From Deltaproteobacteria bacterium (GTDB taxonomy: Bacteria > Myxococcota_A > Polyangia > Polyangiales > Ga0077539): a stretch of 39,638 bases of DNA. Under the pieces are notes generated by a model. The model ran no database searches. It had not been told where the DNA came from and saw only the letters and a program-made list of their open reading frames with translations. Shown piece after piece: positions 1-9,517 of the stretch. Numbering within the stretch: the stretch's first letter is position 1; each line of letters opens with the position of its first letter. Position numbers and translations under genes: made by a program. The stretch is from NCBI GenBank assembly GCA_030694465.1, contig JAUXYJ010000053.1, positions 1 to 39,638 of the forward strand, read 5' to 3'.

Positions 1-227
1 CGCTCTTTGTTCGCGACAACCGCCGAGGTCACAGGATCTTGTGGCTCGATCGCGCGCGGCTCTAAACCCCGGCGGGCGAGGCTTCGGCTGGCGACGACCG
101 CGGCGCCCTCGCGCGTGTTCTGCTCGAAGAAGCGCGGGCGCGTGGGTGCTCGACCGCATGAACGACGCACCCACCCGGCCAGCGTGTGGTGGGGGGTGTC
201 AGCACGCCCGCGCCGTGAACGCTGCAA
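1..227. other. Non-coding or unassigned left edge
   Basis: No reading frame here has a convincing protein character on either strand. The frames are rich in Arg and Ala, as expected for random high-GC sequence. The acetyltransferase on the minus strand ends just to the right. A gene belonging to the sequence left of the window could extend in, but nothing recognisable is visible. Confidence 0.4.
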
Positions 228-1058
228 TCACCATGGGATGACGCCGCGCAGGTGCGCGAGGTGCATCTTGCGCTCTGCGCCGTGTGCGAGGAGCAACGAC
301 GCGAGGGCTTCGTCATCCTCCACCACGATGCCGACGCTCGTGAGCGCGCCGTCGAACAAGGGTCTGACCGCTTCGAGCAGCGAACGCGCGAGGGTGGGAT
401 CGGACACGCGAAACGGAAACACTCCGGGATGACTGGGATTGGCCCTGGCAAATCCCAGGCGGAAGTTGGTGGGATCCCCCGGGTCGGACAGGCCGATCAA
501 GTGCTGACCGGGCATCGCGCGCCATCCCGCGAGCTGCCCGGCGGGCAGGGACCACGCGCGCTCGATGGCAGGGTCGTCACGCTCGGTGATGCTTTGGGCG
601 ACCACCGGCTGTGTCGACGATGGGAGCGTATCCGTCGCGGCCCACGGGCAGCGCAGGGCGTGGCTGTGGTAGGCGAGCCGCATTCCGACGCGCTCGTACA
701 GGCGGATGGCGACGTGGTTGTCGACCTTCACGTTGAGGCACCAATGGCTGCATTTTTGCTCACGAAGCGCGATCGCGATCGCGCGCATCAGCGCCAGTCC
801 GACGCCCTGTCCCCGGGCGTGTGGGTCCACGGCGATCACGCGGACGTAGCCGGTGTCGGCGAGGACGTCGACGATGGCGATGGCGACGGGCGCCGCGGCC
901 GGCGCTGCGAAGAGCGAGAGCCGGCCTTGATAGTGTGTGCGAAACGACTCTTCGCTGGGCAGCGGATCGCCGGTCTCAAGCTGCGGGAGAAAATGCAGGA
1001 GCCAACGGTAGTCGTCGGGGGTGGCCGCACGGAGGGACAGCGCGTCGGGGTCCGTCAT
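228..1058 (-). CDS. GNAT-family N-acetyltransferase
   Basis: 276-residue protein, predicted to transfer an acetyl group from acetyl-CoA to an unidentified amine. The N-terminal GNAT domain covers about residues 5-135. The acetyl-CoA-binding motif A is clear: VDPHARGQGVG near residues 78-87, then a helix and 'LNVKVDNHVAIRLYERVGM' at about 108-126, the usual GNAT end motif. The second half (about 145-276) has a comparable strand/helix pattern and ends in an HGAERKM-like segment, so it may be a degenerate second GNAT domain; that part is inference. I chose the ATG at 1058 over the upstream ATG at 1136 because the GNAT fold begins right after it and the 26 extra residues look random. It lies 137 bp downstream of the phosphatidyltransferase gene on the same strand and may be co-transcribed with it. 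Substrate is unknown. Confidence 0.85.
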   Translation of the reverse strand: MTDPDALSLRAATPDDYRWLLHFLPQLETGDPLPSEESFRTHYQGRLSLFAAPAAAPVAIAIVDVLADTGYVRVIAVDPHARGQGVGLALMRAIAIALREQKCSHWCLNVKVDNHVAIRLYERVGMRLAYHSHALRCPWAATDTLPSSTQPVVAQSITERDDPAIERAWSLPAGQLAGWRAMPGQHLIGLSDPGDPTNFRLGFARANPSHPGVFPFRVSDPTLARSLLEAVRPLFDGALTSVGIVVEDDEALASLLLAHGAERKMHLAHLRGVIPW

Positions 1059-1195
1059 CGTGGCTCCGTGGTAACCGCGCGAACGACGCGACGCCAGTGC
1101 TGCGGGAGGCGAAGACGTCGCGGCGCCTTGGGTCACCAGCGCGCACGTGCGCTGCGGCAGTGTTTAAAGCGACCTGGGCCAGCGCTTCTTTCGAC

Positions 1196-1765
1196 TCACG
1201 CACGCACGCTTCGTCGCGCGTAGCTCACGGCGGTGATCGCGCCGGCGACCGCGGTCGCGACGCACAGCTCGAAGTGCCGCAGCCGCAGGATCGCGAGGAT
1301 CGTCGCGGTGAACTGAAGAAATGTCGTCAGCTTTCCCAGCGTGTTTGCGCGTTGTTCTTCGTGAAGCGCGTGCTGGTCTCGGCGAAGCGACACCCAGAGC
1401 GTCACGAGGACCTCGCCCGCGTCGCGAACGCCCAACATCAACGTCTCTTGGAGGGACAAGAGCTGCGCGTGCCAGAGTGACCATGCCACACACAGAACCA
1501 AGATTTTGTCCGTCGCTCCGTCGACGAGCGCGCCGATCGCGGTGCATTGGTTAAACCGCCGCGCCCACCATCCGTCGAGGACATCGCTCAACCCGGCGAG
1601 CGCCAACACGAGCACCGCCCACGTCGGGTCTCTCACGACGAACACGAAGAGCACCGCCAGCGGCACGCGCGACAGGCTTAACAGTGACGGAACGCTGACA
1701 AGATCACCCCACGCGTAGCGAGCCGCTTCGCGCGTTGTGGGCTGTGGCTCCTGCTTGCTATGCAT
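1196..1765 (-). CDS. CDP-alcohol phosphatidyltransferase family membrane enzyme
   Basis: 189-residue integral membrane protein of the class I CDP-alcohol phosphatidyltransferases, which displace CMP from a CDP-alcohol, usually CDP-diacylglycerol, to make phospholipids. The full signature D-x2-DG-x2-AR-x8-G-x3-D-x3-D is present: Asp61, Asp64-Gly65, Ala68-Arg69, Gly78, Asp82 and Asp86, so the metal- and substrate-binding site looks intact. Hydrophobic stretches before and after it fit four to six membrane helices. The start at 1765 has GAGG seven bases upstream. It is divergent from the caspase gene at 1904 and upstream of the GNAT gene on the same strand. The acceptor alcohol (glycerol phosphate, serine, inositol phosphate or other) cannot be read from the sequence. 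Confidence 0.85.
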   Translation of the reverse strand: MHSKQEPQPTTREAARYAWGDLVSVPSLLSLSRVPLAVLFVFVVRDPTWAVLVLALAGLSDVLDGWWARRFNQCTAIGALVDGATDKILVLCVAWSLWHAQLLSLQETLMLGVRDAGEVLVTLWVSLRRDQHALHEEQRANTLGKLTTFLQFTATILAILRLRHFELCVATAVAGAITAVSYARRSVRA

Positions 1766-1903
1766 CTACGTACCTCGGCGCCAATCCCTACGCCAAACGC
1801 GCTTCGCGGGCGAGCGCTAGCGCGCCTACGATGGCCGAGCGCGCTGCAGTGCATCTACGGCGTCGCGACACAGCGATTCGAAAATAAGAAAGCCGAGCAA
1901 CCG

Positions 1904-2608
1904 ATGACGAACACCGACTGGAACCCCTCGAACACTCACGTTGTGATCCTCGGCCTTGGGCTCGACGACTGGGCCGAGCCGGACAACCCGTCGTGGAAGA
2001 GACACCGCACGTTGGCGCAGATGTTCGAGCGCGCTGGTGTTCCCGAGGGGCAAGTGCACCTGTGGGAGGACGCCACCGGGACCGCTGCGTCGATCAAGCG
2101 TCGCCTCCCGCGAATCCTCGAAAACATGGAAGAAGACGGCCTCTTCGTCTTTTACTACGCAGGTCACGGCGACGTGGATCCAGACGAAGACGACGAGTTC
2201 TACTTCTGCCACCCGACGGACGAGAGCGACTGGCTGTACGGCTCCGAGCTCATCGACATGATCGATGAACACTTAAACGGAGAGAGAGCCGTGCTCTTTC
2301 TCGACTGTTGCTTCTCAGGGTGGATCGCGCGCGCCGTCGCGGACTACGACACGGACGGCGCCTACGCTGCGATCACCTCGTCGACGCGCGACGTCGAATC
2401 GACGGGCAACTGGACCTTCACCGATTGCCTCCTCGCGGCGCTGCGCGGAGAGCGCGGGATCGACGCCAACGCCGACGGGTCGATCTCGTTCGCCGAGCTC
2501 GCGCGGCACGTGACGCACCGAATGCGCACGGTGGACAGTCAGCCCGCGGATTATGCGCACACCAGCGCGTTCGATCCGTCGTTTCGCCTCGCGCTCGCGC
2601 GGCGGTGA
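1904..2608 (+). CDS. Caspase-like (C14/metacaspase) protein with an EF-hand loop
   Basis: 234-residue protein. A caspase-fold p20-like core shows hydrophobic strand 'VVILGLGL' at about 13-20, the catalytic His in 'YYAGHGD' (His88) and the catalytic Cys in 'LDCCFSG' (Cys136, the second Cys of the pair). Both dyad residues are present, so it is probably an active Cys peptidase, by family knowledge cleaving after basic or acidic residues; specificity is unknown. Residues 187-198 (DANADGSISFAE) match a canonical EF-hand calcium loop at positions 1, 3, 5, 6, 8 and 12, directly followed by a helix. No signal peptide is visible, so it is probably cytoplasmic. The ATG at 1904 is preferred to the ATG at 1760 because the caspase fold starts shortly after it and the extra 48 residues overlap the divergent promoter region. 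No obvious substrate gene lies beside it. Confidence 0.85.
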   Translation: MTNTDWNPSNTHVVILGLGLDDWAEPDNPSWKRHRTLAQMFERAGVPEGQVHLWEDATGTAASIKRRLPRILENMEEDGLFVFYYAGHGDVDPDEDDEFYFCHPTDESDWLYGSELIDMIDEHLNGERAVLFLDCCFSGWIARAVADYDTDGAYAAITSSTRDVESTGNWTFTDCLLAALRGERGIDANADGSISFAELARHVTHRMRTVDSQPADYAHTSAFDPSFRLALARR

Positions 2609-2790
2609 GCGATCGTCGCACGAGCCGCAGTCACACATCTCGTCGCGATCGGTGGGACCCCTGAGGCACCAGAGACGCACGCTCGACACCGTGACAGCGA
2701 CGAGAACGCAGACGTTTCGCGTGCGGTTCGCCTGGATTTTCAAGCGCCACGGCCCCTTGGTCTTCGTGAGCCTTCGTGAAAACATGCTCC

Positions 2791-3852
2791 ATGGCGGCAG
2801 AAGCTTCAGCACCCCTTACGCAAGCGACGTCGATTCGCATCTGGCTCTTCGCGCTCGGATACTTCACGGCCTACGTTCCGTACACGCTGTTGACCAAGAG
2901 CATCACCGCAGGCCATGCGGGCAGCGTCCGGAGCGTCGCGTGGACGGGGACCGCGATGCTTCCCCTGGCGACGGCGACGTCCGTCGTTGGAATGCTGGTT
3001 TTTCTCTCCGCAATGGGCTGGTGGAAGCACGCGCTCCACGTGCGCGTCGGCCCCTTCAACCTCCCCCGCCCACGCCTGGTGACTTTGATGTCCGGCGTCG
3101 CGACGGCCGCCATCGTCTTGACCACCACCCTCGCGTACTCTTTTGACGGCATCAGCATTCTGTTCGCGATGCTCTTGATGCGCGGCGGTGTACTGGTGAT
3201 GGCGCCAATCGTCGATCGCCTCTCGGGGCGCGCGTTTGCGACGATCCCCTGGTGGTCGTGGACTGGCTCAGGGCTGGCCCTCGTCGCGCTCTTCGTTGGC
3301 TTCGTAGAGGACCGTGGCGCGCGCCTCACCGTGGCCGCCGGCGTCGTGATCGCGATCTACCTCGTCGCCTATTTCGTCCGTCTTCGCTGGATGTCGACGC
3401 AGACCAAGTCCAGCGGCCTCTCCATGGAGGAAGCTCGCGTTCGCAGGATCGCGTTCTTCGTCGAAGAGCAGATGGTGGCGACGCCGTTGGCCTTGATCGG
3501 GCTCGCGCTGATGACGCTCCTTCCGAGCCGATTTGGGAGCGAACTCGCGCGTGGGTTTACAGAGATCTGGCGCCACGGAGACCTGATGCTGCTCGTCGCT
3601 GCGACCGGTCTTTGCTCGCAGTTCGCCGGTGTATTTGGGGCGCTTGTCCTCCTCGAACCGCAAGAAAACGCGTTCACCGTGCCCGTGAATCGAGCGTCGA
3701 GCGTGCTCTCGGGCGTGATCTCCTCGCTGCTGCTGAGCGCGCTCTTCGCGACCGCTTTGCCCTCGGCCTACGAGCTCGTAGGCGCGGGCGTCGTAGTGCT
3801 CGCGATCCTCGCGCTCTCGTATCCAGTCGTTCGCGCGGCGTTAAAGCGGTAA
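2791..3852 (+). CDS. Polytopic integral membrane protein, family not recognised
   Basis: 353-residue protein with about ten hydrophobic segments of 18-22 residues spread evenly from residue 15 to the C-terminus. The size and helix count resemble drug/metabolite-transporter (EamA-like) proteins, but I see no diagnostic motif and do not assign a transport substrate. A short hydrophilic loop lies between the two halves around residues 200-220, consistent with a five-plus-five helix arrangement. An in-frame GTG at 2776 would add five residues; the ATG at 2791 is used. It follows the caspase gene on the same strand after 182 bp. Confidence 0.75.
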   Translation: MAAEASAPLTQATSIRIWLFALGYFTAYVPYTLLTKSITAGHAGSVRSVAWTGTAMLPLATATSVVGMLVFLSAMGWWKHALHVRVGPFNLPRPRLVTLMSGVATAAIVLTTTLAYSFDGISILFAMLLMRGGVLVMAPIVDRLSGRAFATIPWWSWTGSGLALVALFVGFVEDRGARLTVAAGVVIAIYLVAYFVRLRWMSTQTKSSGLSMEEARVRRIAFFVEEQMVATPLALIGLALMTLLPSRFGSELARGFTEIWRHGDLMLLVAATGLCSQFAGVFGALVLLEPQENAFTVPVNRASSVLSGVISSLLLSALFATALPSAYELVGAGVVVLAILALSYPVVRAALKR

Positions 3853-3977
3853 TTGCTGCGTCGAAACGGGCCGCGCCGACCGTGCATTAGACCAACACGG
3901 GGTCGTTGGCTGGGCCATCCCTGCTCCTCCCTCCTCAAGGGCGAGCGCCTCGCTCGATTTTCGCGTAAAAGCCCGAG

Positions 3978-4373
3978 ATGCACTCGATTCAACGATCGCT
4001 TCGGGTCGCGCGCGCGCTCGCGCTGGGCTCGACGCTCTCCGGCACGGCCGCCTGCGATTCACATGCTGCGCGCGAGGATCCAGCGGTCGAGGTTCGGCAG
4101 AACAGCGGCGGGGCCGCGAGCGTGGACGCCGGTACCGCAGTCGCGACGCACCACAGCAGCGACGCGTCCGCCCCGGCCCACGTCGACACGCCCGTCGTCG
4201 AAAACAGCGCGTGCGATCGCCTCGACCAGCGAGGCGAAATGACCACCGGACGCGGGATCTACCCGTGCCGATGTGTCGCGACCCACACGGGCAACCTTGT
4301 CTGGGACTGCAACCACAACGCGGTCGTGGTCGAGGGGCCCTTGCCGCCTCCAGAGCTCGCGGCGTTGGCCTGA
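3978..4373 (+). CDS. Small predicted lipoprotein
   Basis: 131-residue protein. It has a basic start, a hydrophobic stretch and a lipobox-like 'SGTAAC' with the acceptor Cys at residue 26, so it is probably exported and lipid-anchored. A linker rich in Ala, Ser, Asp and His follows. The C-terminal half holds four more cysteines, in 'SACDR', 'YPCRCV' and 'WDCNHN', which could pair in the periplasm. It ends in a Pro/Leu-rich tail. No known family is recognised. Codon use matches the surrounding genes. Confidence 0.65.
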   Translation: MHSIQRSLRVARALALGSTLSGTAACDSHAAREDPAVEVRQNSGGAASVDAGTAVATHHSSDASAPAHVDTPVVENSACDRLDQRGEMTTGRGIYPCRCVATHTGNLVWDCNHNAVVVEGPLPPPELAALA

Positions 4374-4500
4374 GACGGTCACGGTTGCTGTTCGGGGAAC
4401 AGTGGACTGATGGGCGGCCGTACGCTGCCACGCTACGTCCCGACGCGTCGCGCGAGATACAAGGCCTCCAACCCCGTTCAGTCGAGCGCGCACACGCTGA

Positions 4501-4905
4501 CTACAACCCGTTCACCCGTCGGCCTCGCCGCTGTTTTCGCGGGAGATACTGAGTTGGCCGGCAGATCGGTGGCCTCTTCGGCGCAGCGAGCCCCTCGCCT
4601 ACGATCAGCGCGTTGCGCGACAACAGGTCGAGCTCGGCGACGACTTGGGCGGTCGACACGCGAAGTTGGGCCGCGATCTCGCCGGGCCCGATCGAGCGAT
4701 CAGAGGCGACGCGACATCGAGGATGCGCGACGCCATCTCCGAGAGAACGGCAAGCGACTCGTAGCACCGCGGGTTGTGCGCGAAGGGGCCGTCCCCGCAC
4801 GAACCCTCGACGCAGGCCCTCCACGCCGCGAACGCGAAAAAGCCTTTCGTCCGATGCGGCCTCGAGACAGCGCACGTTCCCGACGCGGTCAGCGCCTGTG
4901 GTCAT
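4501..4905 (-). pseudogene. Frameshifted gene with a C-terminal winged-helix-like segment
   Basis: One frame opens at ATG 4905 and closes at 4501, but its middle is rich in Arg and Gly and reads as noise. Two compensating frame changes restore sensible protein. The start frame gives 'MTTGADRVGNVRCLEAASDE'. From a T5 run near 4837-4841 the next frame gives 'CGDGPFAHNPRCYESLAVLS' followed by 'EMASRILDVAS'. Near 4701-4720 the original frame resumes with 'DRSIGPGEIAAQLRVSTAQV' and a further helix, which looks like a small winged-helix DNA-binding unit. The Cys/His-containing middle may bind metal. Either the gene is decaying or the sequence has two indel errors. It lies upstream of nothing obvious and follows the Cys-rich lipoprotein on the same strand. 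Confidence 0.5.
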
Positions 4906-4967
4906 GCCCCAGCTTCGCACAACCGGGCGCGGCGACGGCGGGCACGCTCACCGGCGTCGCGCCGCTC

Positions 4968-5594
4968 TCAACGGCACATGCCGTTGGCGCAGCGTTGGCC
5001 GGCGGCGCACGCGCGTCCGCACGCGCCGCAGTTGCGAGCATCGCTCCTCGTGTCGGAGCAGTAGCGAAGGAGCAAGCACGAGTCGAAGCAGCACGTGTTG
5101 CCCGGCGCACAAGCGCAGTTGCACGAACCCACGCTACAGACCAGCCCTGCCTGGCAGGCGTTTCCGCAGCTGCCGCAATTGCTCGGGTCTGAGTTCAAAT
5201 TGACGCAGCGTCCACCACACGAAACGGTGGGGTTCGCACAGGTCGCGGCATCGTCTGGCGGCACAGGCATCGGCGGAGTCGCGCATCCATCGGCCGTGGT
5301 CATCGCGTCCCGCGGGTCTGCGCTATCGCCGTCGACTGCGCCAGAATCAACGACGTCCAGACCCGGCGATACGTCCATCTCTGGCGCGTCCAGCGTCGCG
5401 CTGTCCGCGCTGGAGGCGGCGTCCATCTCGCTGGCGTCGTCGGCGATGGCAGCGTCGGGACGGCTCGTCGTGTCGGCGCTCGCGCTGTCAGTTGGCGAGG
5501 TGTCCACGCTTGCGTCAGAAGCGGGCGGTGGCGGACATCCCCATAGGGTCCACGCCGCGAGCACGAGAAACGAGCGAGCTTTCATCGTGCTCAT
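4968..5594 (-). CDS. Cys-rich surface lipoprotein (Stigma1-type repeats)
   Basis: 208-residue predicted lipoprotein. The signal peptide ends in 'LWGC' (Cys20). A long Asp/Ala/Ser/Thr linker, residues 25-110, is typical of myxobacterial cell-surface proteins. The C-terminal 90 residues hold about 18 cysteines. They include two copies of the myxobacterial pattern CGG-x-CVN-x3-D-x2-NCG-x-CG-x2-C, the first as 'CGGRCVNLNSDPSNCGSCG' and a second, weaker one ending 'NCGACGRACAAGQRC'. Such modules are probably disulphide-stabilised and extracellular; the function is unknown. An internal ATG at 5585 is an equally plausible start. Confidence 0.8.
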   Translation of the reverse strand: MSTMKARSFLVLAAWTLWGCPPPPASDASVDTSPTDSASADTTSRPDAAIADDASEMDAASSADSATLDAPEMDVSPGLDVVDSGAVDGDSADPRDAMTTADGCATPPMPVPPDDAATCANPTVSCGGRCVNLNSDPSNCGSCGNACQAGLVCSVGSCNCACAPGNTCCFDSCLLLRYCSDTRSDARNCGACGRACAAGQRCANGMCR

Positions 5595-6677
5595 TCACAG
5601 CACGAGCGACCGACGATTTCTAGTGCTCGGCGGCGCAAAACTCTCACCGTCCTCTCACAGACGCCGGGCGCAGCCCCGGCTCGCTCAGCGCCGCCTTCGG
5701 TTGGCGATACGCGTTGAATTTCGGGCTTCGACCGCAGAGCGATCGCGACCGGTCACTGCATGCAGAGCCGGCGACGAACGACGGGCAATGCTCCGTTCGA
5801 GCGGCTGTTCACGTTCTATCGAAAGCTCCGCCGCCAGCGGGTGATCGTGAGCTACCGCGGCAGGAGCCCAGGGTGGCCGCGACCATCGTGCGCATCGCAG
5901 AGTGGTGCGTAAATTCATCGTGCGCGCCCGTCCGCCGCTCACAGCGCCCATCATCAAGACGCTTGCAGCGAGCTCGGCGCGAACATTCTCGACGCTGTTG
6001 ATCCAGCGCCGGATCGTGAGGGCGATGACACGAGCGTGAGCGCGACGATCGCGTACTGGATGCTGAATCTTATCGACCCCACACCGGATCTCTCAAGAGG
6101 CATTACCCATGCCCACCCTGGCACGCTTGCTCACGATCGTTCGATCAAAACATCGGCCCGGCGACGGGCGTAGCAAGAGCCGTGTCGCTGCTCGATTCGC
6201 GGCGTGTGCAACGATGGCGATGCTGTTCGGTGCGCGCGAGGTGGAGGCTCAACACCGCGTTGTCGCTCTGGCTGCGTCTCCCTCGCGCGAGACGCGAGGG
6301 AGACATGAGGTTCGAGCGACATCCACCTCCTGGACAGAAGGCCGGTGCTCGCTTGGCGGGCGCGAGCCGGGCGTGTGTCCTCCGCGAGCTAGGCTCATTT
6401 CAAGTTCCTGCGTTCTCTCGGTCAGAATTCGTCGTCGCGGCGCTCATGGAGATCGCCCACACTGCTTCGACTCCCTGGTGAGGGGTGTGCCCGCGGATCG
6501 CGCGGGAGGTCCGCGTGGAGCCGACGAACGCCGATGCAAAGGGCGACACACGAGGGACAGCGTCGTGATGGCAGAACATGGCTCCATCGACCGCACGTGG
6601 ATGCCCCATCTTTCAAACGCGTCTTGGGGCCAACGCGCGATGATTTGCACGTCGCTCGCGTGGTATATTCCCGGCGA
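5595..6677. other. Long gene-poor interval
   Basis: No confident gene in about 1.1 kb. An open frame 6109-6681 (+) has a short signal-peptide-like stretch ('ACATMAMLFGAREVEAQ') but then becomes Arg/Gly-rich and overlaps the start of the next gene, so I do not call it. A short stretch around 5975-6095 (+) reads 'ILDAVDPAPD' and 'IAYWMLNLIDPTPD', which could be a gene relic. The interval contains one striking hairpin, listed separately. Confidence 0.5.
6276..6304. repeat. Perfect 12-bp inverted repeat with 5-nt loop
   Basis: GTCTCCCTCGCG and its exact reverse complement CGCGAGGGAGAC are separated by CGAGA. There is no T-run on either side, so it is not a standard intrinsic terminator. It lies in a gene-poor interval about 370 bp upstream of the ThuA-like gene. 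It could be a protein-binding palindrome, a transcript hairpin or a mobile-element scar. Confidence 0.8.
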
Positions 6678-7445
6678 ATGACGCTTCGAGCCGCAGTGTG
6701 GTGTGTCCTCGCGTTCGGCGTCGCGGGCTGCGAGCGGCCGCGTCCTGAGTGTGCTGCAGACCTCGACGCGGTGGACCACACAGGAGACGGAGGAGAGCGC
6801 CCGTTGCGCGTGCTGATCTACACGCGAGCGACGGGGTTTCGGCACGACTCGATCCCGAAGGGCGCAACGACCATCGCCGCGCTCGCGATGCGCCTGGGCG
6901 CGAGCTCCGAGAGCACCGAGGACCCCGCGCGCATCACCGAGGATTCGCTCGCGCCCTTGGGTGCGGTGGTGCTCGTCTCGACCACCGGCGAGCCGCTCGG
7001 CGCCGAGTCCGGACCGGCCCCTCGCGCCCTCGAGAACTTCGTTCGTCGCGGAGGAGGTTTGCTGGGCGTTCACGCGGTCGCCGACGCCTACGGGTGCGGG
7101 CCGTACACTCGCTTAATCGGCGCGGTGTTTCGCAGTCATCCCGGCAACACCAGGGTCTCGACGTGCTTCACCGAAGGAGATCACCCCGCGATCACGAGCC
7201 TGCCCGCGAGCTTCCAGTGGCAAGACGAGTACCACTTGCTTCACAACTTCAGAGAGGACAACCGCGTGGCGCTTCGGTGCCTCGGAGTGGACGGCGTCGA
7301 GCGCGTTCCGATCGCGTGGTATCGCAACGAGGGCGCGGGGCGGGTGTTTGTGACCACCTTGGGGCACGCGGCCGAGCGCTTCGACGACCCGCGCATGACC
7401 GACGCGCACTTGTTGCCCGCGCTGCGCTGGGTGCTGCAGCGCTGA
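6678..7445 (+). CDS. ThuA-like domain lipoprotein
   Basis: 255-residue protein with a signal peptide ending in lipobox 'GVAGC' (Cys18). The rest is one ThuA-like domain: 'RVLIYTRATGFRHDSI' at its start, 'FVRRGGGLLGVHAVADAYG' in the middle, 'WQDEYHLLHNF', then 'VPIAWYRNEGAGRVFVTTLG' and 'HAAERF' at the end. ThuA domains have a class-I glutamine-amidotransferase-like fold and occur in trehalose-utilisation proteins and in many secreted sugar-related proteins of bacteria. The reaction is not established for most members. I chose the ATG at 6678 rather than the ATG at 6534 because the signal peptide begins there. The MTH938-like gene follows after 23 bp, so the two are probably one transcript. 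Confidence 0.85.
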   Translation: MTLRAAVWCVLAFGVAGCERPRPECAADLDAVDHTGDGGERPLRVLIYTRATGFRHDSIPKGATTIAALAMRLGASSESTEDPARITEDSLAPLGAVVLVSTTGEPLGAESGPAPRALENFVRRGGGLLGVHAVADAYGCGPYTRLIGAVFRSHPGNTRVSTCFTEGDHPAITSLPASFQWQDEYHLLHNFREDNRVALRCLGVDGVERVPIAWYRNEGAGRVFVTTLGHAAERFDDPRMTDAHLLPALRWVLQR

Positions 7446-7468
7446 GCTTCGGTGCTACGATCTTCGCG

Positions 7469-7837
7469 ATGTGGGTCCGCTCGATCGCGTGGGGCGTGGT
7501 GACGGTGAGCAGCGCCGATGAGACGACTCATGGATTCAAGGACGCCGTCCTCTGGCCGGGCGGCGCGCGCGAATGGGACTGGCGCGAGAGCGGCACGAGA
7601 CACAAGCCTGGGATCCACCCGAAGGCGGTCGAAGAGCTCATCGATCGAGGGTGTGCGATCGTAGTGCTGTCGCGCGGGATGGACCTCGTGCTTGAGACAA
7701 TGCCAGAGACCTTTGAGCGCCTGAAGCTCGCGGGCGTGCGCTACGAGTGGCTGCAATCGAAGCAGGCGGTCGCGCGGTACAACGCGCTCGTGTCCGAAGG
7801 GGAGCGCGTGGGGATGCTCTTGCACTCGACGTGCTGA
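7469..7837 (+). CDS. MTH938-domain (DUF498-type) protein
   Basis: 122-residue protein matching the small MTH938-like family. Visible family traits are 'FKDAVLWPGGAREWDWRESG' at about 23-42, 'HKPGI' at 46-50, 'IVVLSRGMD' at 64-72 and the terminal 'NALVSEGERVGMLLHSTC' with its final Cys. The family has a compact alpha/beta fold of uncertain biochemical role; eukaryotic relatives are linked to respiratory-complex assembly and adipogenesis. The gene lies 23 bp after the ThuA-like gene and converges with the GAF/AAA+ regulator gene, whose end is 138 bp away. Confidence 0.8.
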   Translation: MWVRSIAWGVVTVSSADETTHGFKDAVLWPGGAREWDWRESGTRHKPGIHPKAVEELIDRGCAIVVLSRGMDLVLETMPETFERLKLAGVRYEWLQSKQAVARYNALVSEGERVGMLLHSTC

Positions 7838-7975
7838 GCGACGCTCGCCCGAAGACCGTCGTGCGTCCTTTGGCAAGCTCGTCCATCGCGAGCTACACGC
7901 GCTTTTCGTCGATCGCGACCGTGAAGGACCACCCCCGGCGCAGCCTTCGATGAAATGGCGTCCACGTACCCGCTG

Positions 7976-9481
<1,506 letters not shown>

Positions 9482-9517
9482 GAGCGCCCTCTCTACGAAA
9501 TGGGTGAAAGGTCCAGA

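Noticed and set aside
226..228. DWG instead of DFG as a sign of a dead kinase (residues 226-228 of the protein encoded at 18159-20747)
   Set aside because: DWG is common in myxobacterial and planctomycete Ser/Thr kinases, and the catalytic Lys, HRD and Asn are all present.
6119..6132. TGGCACGCTTGC, a possible sigma-54 promoter
   Set aside because: The GG and GC elements are only seven bases apart rather than ten, so it cannot be a -24/-12 promoter.
6109..6681. 190-residue open frame on the plus strand
   Set aside because: Only about 20 residues look like a signal peptide. The rest is noise and the frame runs into the ThuA-like gene start.
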